A stretch of 19,693 bases of DNA from an uncultured Ruminococcus sp. (GTDB taxonomy: Bacteria > Bacillota > Clostridia > Oscillospirales > Ruminococcaceae). Numbering within the stretch: position 1 is the first letter of the stretch; each line of letters starts with the position of its first letter. The position numbers and the translations under genes are program-made. The stretch lies in the NCBI GenBank assembly GCA_945867875.1, contig CAMBJF010000025.1, forward strand, positions 1-19,693, read 5' to 3'. Positions 14,952-19,693 of the stretch are shown here, piece after piece. A model generated the notes under the pieces. It saw only the letters and a list, made by a program, of their open reading frames with translations, was not told the origin of the DNA and did no database searches.

Positions 14952-17576
14952 TCAATTAAGCATATCGCAAAGCTCCTGCAATAAAAGCAGAGCATCTCTC
15001 GGTGAATACTCGTCGGGATTGGTTTTTCTAAGCCTTGAAAGCACCTGCTCCTCCTTCATCGAACCGAAGGATATCTGCTGCTCCTCCTCTTTTTTCACGG
15101 GAGCAGCACCCGATGCATATTTCTCAGCCTCCATATCCGCAAGAAGCTCCTTTGCCCTTGCCACGACTCCCTTGGGCAGTCCCGCAAGCTTTGCGACTTC
15201 AATGCCGTAGCTGTCATCAACGCCGCCCTCGACAATCTTTCTGAGGAACTTTATGCTCTCGCCGTATTTCTTCACCGCAACGCTGTAATTCTTAACTCCC
15301 TCGACCCTGCCCTCAAGCCCGATAAGCTCGTGGTAATGGGTGGCAAAAAGGGTCTTGCAGCCTATTTTTTTCTTGTTGGCAATATATTCCGCCACAGCCG
15401 TTGCAATGCTTATTCCGTCAAAGGTGGACGTTCCTCTTCCCACCTCGTCAAGGATAACAAGGCTCTGCCTGGTGGCGTGCTTCAGAATTTCGGCGACCTC
15501 ACTCATCTCCACCATAAAGGTAGACTGACCCGCCGTAAGGTCATCGGACGCACCCACACGGGTAAATATCCTGTCGGCAATGGATATCCTTGCGCTGTCC
15601 GCAGGCACAAAGCAGCCTATCTGCGCCATAAGCACGATAAGGGCGGTCTGCCTCATAAATGTGGATTTACCAGCCATATTGGGACCCGTGATTATCGCCA
15701 TTCTGCGGCTGTCGGTGTCAAGGTAAACGTCATTGGGGACATACATCTCCCCTGTTATCATCTGCTCAACAACAGGGTGTCTGCCGCCTTTGATATCAAG
15801 AGTTCCGTCAAGGACGATATCGGGCTTCACATAGCGGTTTCTCATAGACACCTCCGCAAAGGAGCAGAGCACGTCAAGAGCCGCCGCCGCCTGAGCAGTT
15901 TCCTGCACCTCAGTGAGCCGTGAACCGATAAAATCCCTTACCTCCGCAAATATCTCCGCTTCCATAACGAGAGTTTTCTCGCTTGCTCCCGAAATTTCCT
16001 CCTCAGCCTTTTTCAGCTCGTCGGTGATGAAGCGCTCGCAGTTTGCAAGGGTCTGCTTGCGGATATATTCGGCGGGAACAAGGTCGTAATAGGACTTTGT
16101 GACCTCGATGTAATATCCGAAAACTCTGTTGTAGCCGATTTTCAGATTCTTGATTCCCGTTTTTTCCTTTTCCCTGTTCTCGATATCGTCGATAATGCTC
16201 CTGCCGTTTTTGATTATCCCTCTGAGCCTGTCAAGCTCGGGATTAAAGCCGTCCTTGATAACGCCGCCGTCCTTTACTGCCTGGGGCGGGTCATCTGAGA
16301 TCGCATTATCAACCAGCGCCGCAATTTCTTTCAGCTCGTGTATCCTGCCCTCAAGCCCCTTTAAAAGAGCCGTGCGGCAGTTTGCGATAAGGGATTTGAT
16401 AAGTGGCATCTGCTCCGCCGTTTTCGCAAGAGCCTTAACATCTCTCGGTGTGGCAGTCTTGTAGACCACTCTCGTCATAAGGCGTTCAAGGTCATACACG
16501 CCCTCCAGAGCATCTCCAAGCTCCCCCTGCATAACAGGATCATTGTACAGCTCCTCAACAGCGTCGAGCCTGTCTATAATTGCGGCAGGCTTTAAAAGAG
16601 GCTGCTCAATGTAGGATTTGAGCAGGCGCTTGCCCATAGATGTCCTTGTGCGGTCAAGTACCCATATAAGGCTTCCACGGCGCTCCTTGTTTCGGAGGGT
16701 TTCCGTCAGTTCAAGATTTCGCCTTGCGGTCAGGTCTATTTCCATAAACCGCTTGTCCGAGCAGGTCACAAGCTCAGTAAATCTTCCCACCGCCGCCCGC
16801 TGGGTGTCGCTTATGTAATAGAAAAGTCCGCACAAAGCCGCCACGGAGCAGTCATCATTTTCATCAACATTCATATCCGAAAGGCTCTCCGCCGAGAACT
16901 GAGCAAGGAGGGTTCCAAGATGAAATGAGCGGTCAAATTTGTCATCTTCGAGAACAGTTTCCCTAAGCTCCATTCTTGTGCGGATAAAGTCTATCACCTG
17001 ACTGAGCTTTTTGGCTTCCGTATTGACAAGCAGCTCCGCAGGGGCAAAGCGGGATATCTCGTTTATTATTGCTTCGGACAGCTCCGTTTCGCTTCTGTCC
17101 TTATAGATAAACAGCTCCGCCGTGCCCGTGGAAATATCCGCAAAGCAAATTGACGCAGCTCCCCCGTTTACGTAAAGTGCGGCGATGAAATTGTTTTTGG
17201 AATCGTCAAGAAGATTGCTCTCCGTCAGCGTGCCCGGGGTCACGATTCGGATAACGTCACGCTTCACAAGCCCCTTGACAAGCTTCGGATCCTCCATCTG
17301 CTCGCAGATAGCCACCCTGTAGCCAAGGTCAATAAGCTTTTTTATGTAGATCTCAGCGCTGTGGTAGGGAATGCCGCACATAGGGGCACGTTCCTCCTGT
17401 CCGCAGTCCCTGCCCGTAAGAGTAAGCTCCAGAGCCTTTGAGACCACTACAGCGTCATCAAAAAACATTTCGTAAAAATCTCCCAGGCGGAAGAAAACGA
17501 TGTGTCCGGGATACTTGTCCTTCACATCGAAATACTGCTGCATCATAGGAGAAAGAGTGCTGCGGTCAACGTTCAT
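14952..17576 (-). CDS. mutS: DNA mismatch repair protein MutS
   Basis: MutS clamps DNA and recognises mispairs and small loops. The 874-residue length fits MutS1. The N-terminal mismatch domain has GDFYEMFFDDA, in which Phe34 and Glu36 form the Phe-X-Glu motif that stacks on the mispair. The connector, lever and clamp regions follow. The ATPase domain has Walker A TGPNMAGKSTFMRQ (around residue 632), the ABC-like segment DDLTAGQSTFMVEMSEV, Walker B VILDEVGRGTSTFDG and FATHYHEL. The C-terminus (EEEQQISFG) resembles a beta-clamp-binding peptide followed by a short tail. The ATG at 17576 is preferred because the protein then starts NVDRSTLSPMMQQYF, as expected; AAGGA lies 11 bases upstream. The frame is open 18 codons further. 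It is separated from ylbF by a 91-base gap holding a hairpin. Confidence 0.98.
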   Translation of the reverse strand: MNVDRSTLSPMMQQYFDVKDKYPGHIVFFRLGDFYEMFFDDAVVVSKALELTLTGRDCGQEERAPMCGIPYHSAEIYIKKLIDLGYRVAICEQMEDPKLVKGLVKRDVIRIVTPGTLTESNLLDDSKNNFIAALYVNGGAASICFADISTGTAELFIYKDRSETELSEAIINEISRFAPAELLVNTEAKKLSQVIDFIRTRMELRETVLEDDKFDRSFHLGTLLAQFSAESLSDMNVDENDDCSVAALCGLFYYISDTQRAAVGRFTELVTCSDKRFMEIDLTARRNLELTETLRNKERRGSLIWVLDRTRTSMGKRLLKSYIEQPLLKPAAIIDRLDAVEELYNDPVMQGELGDALEGVYDLERLMTRVVYKTATPRDVKALAKTAEQMPLIKSLIANCRTALLKGLEGRIHELKEIAALVDNAISDDPPQAVKDGGVIKDGFNPELDRLRGIIKNGRSIIDDIENREKEKTGIKNLKIGYNRVFGYYIEVTKSYYDLVPAEYIRKQTLANCERFITDELKKAEEEISGASEKTLVMEAEIFAEVRDFIGSRLTEVQETAQAAAALDVLCSFAEVSMRNRYVKPDIVLDGTLDIKGGRHPVVEQMITGEMYVPNDVYLDTDSRRMAIITGPNMAGKSTFMRQTALIVLMAQIGCFVPADSARISIADRIFTRVGASDDLTAGQSTFMVEMSEVAEILKHATRQSLVILDEVGRGTSTFDGISIATAVAEYIANKKKIGCKTLFATHYHELIGLEGRVEGVKNYSVAVKKYGESIKFLRKIVEGGVDDSYGIEVAKLAGLPKGVVARAKELLADMEAEKYASGAAPVKKEEEQQISFGSMKEEQVLSRLRKTNPDEYSPRDALLLLQELCDMLN

Positions 17577-17612
17577 TTTCCGACCATTCCTTTTCTTTTG
17601 CTTTTCGGATAT

Positions 17613-17646
17613 CATACCGCACAAAGTCACAGCTCTGTGCGGTATG
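17613..17646 (-). promoter_or_regulatory. Intergenic hairpin without T tract, ylbF-mutS
   Basis: A perfect 11-base inverted repeat, CATACCGCACA and its complement (17613-17623 and 17636-17646), encloses a 12-base loop. On the minus strand it lies 21 bases after the ylbF stop and is followed by purine-rich sequence and not a T tract, so it is not a standard terminator. It may protect or process the RNA, or lower mutS expression. Confidence 0.6.
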
Positions 17647-17667
17647 CGTTTGAGTTATTCGTTTTTA

Positions 17668-18078
17668 TCAGTGGCAGCCACCACAAGTGGAGCAGCTTCC
17701 TGTGCAGGAAACAGGGTTTGTCTCAGGGCAGGTCATAGGGTCCTCACCGTTTGCGGCGCAGGTAATGATATAGTTGATGCTTTCGAGAATGCCGTCCATA
17801 TCGGACTTGGCGTTCTCAAACGCCATCATATGAGGATTTGTCACAACAGCGGCGTAAAGTCTGTTCAGATCATTGTTAAGAGCAGTGATGGTCTCGGTGT
17901 TCTTGTCCTCCTTGGCCATCTCGGTGTTGAGCTCCATTTTCTTTACGTTGAAATCGGTGATGTTCTTCTGGAGCTCCTCGTCTTTGTCATTTGCAAGCTT
18001 TGCAGCAGCATATGCATTATATCTCTGGTCCTCCTGAAGTGCCTTTCCCAGTGCTCTTGCAGCTTCGATAACGTTCAT
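17668..18078 (-). CDS. YlbF/YmcA (RicF/RicA-like) family protein with cysteine-rich tail
   Basis: This 136-residue helical protein begins MNVIEAARALGKALQEDQRY, the N-terminal pattern of the YlbF/YmcA family. In B. subtilis YlbF, YmcA and YaaT form the Ric complex, which carries Fe-S clusters and affects RNase Y, sporulation and competence. The middle is a helical hairpin (about 25-100). The last 30 residues hold six cysteines (107, 117, 125, 129, 132, 135) ending CTGSCSTCGGCH, which could bind a metal or an Fe-S cluster. ymcA lies upstream of mutS in B. subtilis too (with cotE between), so YmcA is a good guess for the ortholog. AAAGG lies 10 bases before the ATG. A consensus promoter is just upstream, so this is the first gene of the long operon. 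Confidence 0.85.
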   Translation of the reverse strand: MNVIEAARALGKALQEDQRYNAYAAAKLANDKDEELQKNITDFNVKKMELNTEMAKEDKNTETITALNNDLNRLYAAVVTNPHMMAFENAKSDMDGILESINYIITCAANGEDPMTCPETNPVSCTGSCSTCGGCH

Positions 18079-18137
18079 TTTAAAACAACCTTTCTATTAA
18101 AAAATCATCTTTTACTATCCTTTGACAGTTAAGATTT

Positions 18138-18166
18138 ATTATACCACAAAAATCGTTTTTTGTCAA
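18138..18166 (-). promoter_or_regulatory. Consensus sigma-A promoter at the head of the operon
   Basis: On the minus strand TTGACA (18166-18161) and TATAAT (18143-18138) are 17 bases apart, both exact consensus, with TGG before the -10 giving an extended -10. The spacer is an A/T-rich imperfect palindrome (ACAAAAA-TCG-TTTTTTGT on the plus strand). Transcription should start near 18131, leaving a leader of about 50 bases without an obvious riboswitch. It is the strongest promoter signal in the window and probably drives ylbF-mutS-mutL and beyond. Confidence 0.92.
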
Positions 18167-18185
18167 ATGTAACAGGACAAAAAAA

Positions 18186-18213
18186 GTACAGTTCAAAACG
18201 AGCCGAACTGTAC
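18186..18213 (-). terminator. Rho-independent terminator of the araC-family gene
   Basis: On the minus strand GTACAGTTC (18213-18205) pairs perfectly with GAACTGTAC (18194-18186) around a 10-base loop. It is followed at once by seven T residues. It lies 8 bases after the regulator's stop and 20 bases before the -35 of the ylbF promoter, so it separates the two transcription units. Confidence 0.93.
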
Positions 18214-18221
18214 CAAAAAAG

Positions 18222-19007
18222 TCAAAGCTGTCTGCGGTACTGAGTGGGCGTTCTCCCCACCCTGTCCTTGAACTGCCTCATAAAATTAAATTCGTTTGAA
18301 TAGCCGCACCGTGAGGCGATTTCCGAGACTGTAAGGTCTGTTGATGAAAGGAGCCTTTTCGCCCTCTCCAGCCTGCCGCTTATAACATCGCTCGTCACGC
18401 TGACACCGAACATTTTCTTGTAAAGATGCTGAAAGCCCGAGCGGCTCATACTCACATATCCCGCCATTTCGTCAATGGTCATAACTCTTTCGGGGCTTGT
18501 GTGGATAATGGTGCGAAGCTGTGTCATACGGTGATTTTTCTCCATAAAAAGCTTCGATGATATCTGCGTTCCCGAACGGATAAGCCTGCTCACAGTGAGG
18601 AGCAGTATCTCGGTGTAATGCCGCTCGATCTCGCTGTGGAGCGGCTCGGCGGAATAATGCTCAAAGGCAAGGATATGCACGATATGGGACACCGTTTCCG
18701 TGTCACCCAGATAAACAGGCTCGTTTACGGGAATGCCAAGCTCCCCAAAGCGTTTCACGGTCTCCCCGTCCGCCCCGAAATATATCCAGTCATCAGTGTA
18801 TGTATCCCCCGAAGCGCAGTAGCGGCAGGGAGTTTCTGGGGAAATCACAATAAATGAGTTTTCCCTGACATCATACTTTTTTTCGCCCAGAACAAAGCTT
18901 GCAGGGGTCTTGATTATGAGCATCAGCCAGCAGCCCACGCCGTTTGGCCTGTCCATAACAAAGTCCGACCCGTGGCTGTAATTGTAGCCTATAGTTCCGA
19001 TATCCAA
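18222..19007 (-). CDS. AraC-family transcriptional regulator
   Basis: This is a cytoplasmic regulator of 261 residues. The N-terminal half (about 1-125) is a cupin-like sensing domain, with a SFIVISPETPCRY segment, as in sugar-responsive AraC proteins. The C-terminal 100 residues form the two-helix-turn-helix DNA-binding domain: MTIDEMAGYVSMSRSGFQHL, then LTVSEIASRCGYSNEFNFMR and RVGRTPTQYRR. The TTG at 19007 is used as start. AGGGGG lies 8 bases upstream, and the frame upstream runs through the promoter, so earlier codons cannot be in the message. It is followed by a strong terminator. Its neighbour is a GH43 glycosidase, so control of hemicellulose breakdown by a sugar signal is likely but inferred. 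Confidence 0.92.
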   Translation of the reverse strand: MDIGTIGYNYSHGSDFVMDRPNGVGCWLMLIIKTPASFVLGEKKYDVRENSFIVISPETPCRYCASGDTYTDDWIYFGADGETVKRFGELGIPVNEPVYLGDTETVSHIVHILAFEHYSAEPLHSEIERHYTEILLLTVSRLIRSGTQISSKLFMEKNHRMTQLRTIIHTSPERVMTIDEMAGYVSMSRSGFQHLYKKMFGVSVTSDVISGRLERAKRLLSSTDLTVSEIASRCGYSNEFNFMRQFKDRVGRTPTQYRRQL

Positions 19008-19021
19008 ACAGCTCACCCCCT

Positions 19022-19048
19022 GATATGATACATAAATTATACCATATC
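19022..19048. promoter_or_regulatory. Palindrome over the araC-type -10 box (operator candidate)
   Basis: The arms GATATGATACA (19022-19032) and TATACCATATC (19038-19048) are complementary at 9 of 11 positions, around a 5-base centre (27 bases in all). The palindrome covers the -10 box and the expected start of transcription, a position where bound protein would block RNA polymerase. AraC proteins usually bind direct repeats, so the binding protein may be another regulator. Confidence 0.5.
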
Positions 19049-19064
19049 CGAGGGCGTTTTTCAA
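19036..19064 (-). promoter_or_regulatory. Promoter of the AraC-family gene
   Basis: On the minus strand TTGAAA (19064-19059) and TATAAT (19041-19036) are separated by 17 bases, with TGG before the -10 (extended). The -35 begins 3 bases after the end of the GH43 stop codon. The expected start near 19029 gives a leader of about 22 bases containing AGGGGG and then the TTG start. The fit to consensus is close. Confidence 0.88.
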
Positions 19065-19067
19065 CCG

Positions 19068-19693
19068 TTATTTCATAAACACAAATTCAATAAGCTCGAA
19101 AAGACTTCTGTCCTTGAAGTAATCCCCCGTCCAGCCGATGTAATCGGTGGATATCTTGAAATATACGGCGTGTCTGCCCGTAACAGCCTTGACGACAGTC
19201 TTTACAACGCCGCCGTTCTGCCCGATATCGCAAACGCCTATCTCTTCATCGTCCGCAAAAATATGCATATGGCAGTCGCAGCCCATACCGTTCACCTTTG
19301 CGGCAAATTCCATAGTTCTGCTTGAAAAGTCCTCGCCGAAATCGTAGTATTTGTAGCCGATAACATCGCCGTCGCAGATGTTCATAACGCACCTGTCAAA
19401 AACATTTCTCTCGGTGATGAACGCCTTTCCTTTCAGCACGCAGGCAATGTCCGCAGGGGTTATCTCATATGGGTCAAGGCTGTCCTCAAAGCCAAGGGAG
19501 GTCATCTCAACGTGAGGAATAGTTCCGTCGGGGAGAAACTCTATCTTCTCAACGCAGCCACGTCTTGACATAATGGTGCCGTTGGTCATACGGTGGTAGA
19601 AAACATACCACTGACCGTTTATGCATACCACGGAACCATGGTTGTTTCCTCCGGGGTAATCAACGCCGTTGTCAACGATATATCCACGGTATG
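19068..19693 (-). CDS. C-terminal part of a GH43-type glycoside hydrolase
   Basis: The gene runs off the right edge; 207 residues before the stop are visible. The most upstream part reads NNHGSVVCINGQWYVFYHR, followed by TNGTIMSRRGCVEKIEF. This is the conserved end of the five-bladed propeller in family 43 enzymes that act on arabinoxylan (beta-xylosidases and arabinofuranosidases). The last about 120 residues form a beta-rich module ending HAVYFKISTDYIG...FELIEFVF, resembling the end of a CBM6-type carbohydrate-binding domain. The catalytic acids lie upstream and are not visible, so substrate and activity are open, and no signal peptide can be judged. There is no terminator after its stop; transcription could continue into the AraC-family gene 60 bases away. 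Confidence 0.85.
   Translation of the reverse strand, partial: YRGYIVDNGVDYPGGNNHGSVVCINGQWYVFYHRMTNGTIMSRRGCVEKIEFLPDGTIPHVEMTSLGFEDSLDPYEITPADIACVLKGKAFITERNVFDRCVMNICDGDVIGYKYYDFGEDFSSRTMEFAAKVNGMGCDCHMHIFADDEEIGVCDIGQNGGVVKTVVKAVTGRHAVYFKISTDYIGWTGDYFKDRSLFELIEFVFMK

Noticed and set aside
19008..19064. Longer N-terminus of the AraC-type protein
   Set aside because: The extra codons run through the -35 and -10 boxes of its own promoter, so they are upstream of the message.

Overview
This window looks like the end of a draft or metagenomic contig from a Gram-positive Firmicute. A Clostridia/Oscillospirales (Ruminococcus-like) organism is the best guess. Reasons are the gene order yggS-sepF-ylmH-divIVA-ileS-lspA beside mutS-mutL-miaA-hfq, AGGAGG-type ribosome sites, sigma-A promoters with extended -10 boxes, split transketolase subunits, and a GH43 glycosidase next to an AraC regulator, as in plant-fibre degraders. 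This is inference; no 16S gene is present. Bases 1-47 are not genomic: they are an Illumina Nextera P5/i5/transposase adapter left on the assembly.

Layout: (1) 48-316, the 3' end of a plus-strand gene for a protein with one membrane helix, ending at a terminator. (2) 370-18078, sixteen same-direction minus-strand genes with very tight spacing. In transcription order they are ylbF/ymcA-like, mutS, mutL, miaA, hfq, an HlyD-like membrane protein, yggS, sepF, ylmH, divIVA, ileS, lspA, an RluA-family pseudouridine synthase, a Cof-type HAD phosphatase, and the two transketolase halves. A consensus sigma-A promoter lies just upstream of ylbF and an internal promoter is likely before hfq. (3) 18186-19007, an AraC-family regulator with its own promoter, a palindrome over that promoter and a strong terminator. 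(4) 19068 to the right edge, the C-terminal part of a GH43-type glycoside hydrolase.

The long run joins DNA mismatch repair (MutS/MutL), tRNA and rRNA modification (MiaA, RluA family), RNA chaperoning (Hfq), PLP homeostasis (YggS), septum and pole proteins (SepF, YlmH, DivIVA), isoleucine charging, lipoprotein processing and pentose-phosphate metabolism. Most junctions overlap or are only a few bases long, so translational coupling is likely. The GH43 and AraC genes look like a separate hemicellulose-use locus.

No CRISPR array, phage, insertion sequence, tRNA or rRNA is visible. I do not see a clear-cut new system. The least explained items are the HlyD-like membrane protein inside the division cluster, a possible 27-codon near-leaderless ORF in front of hfq, the cysteine-rich tail of the YlbF/YmcA-like protein, and the unusual DivIVA N-terminus.
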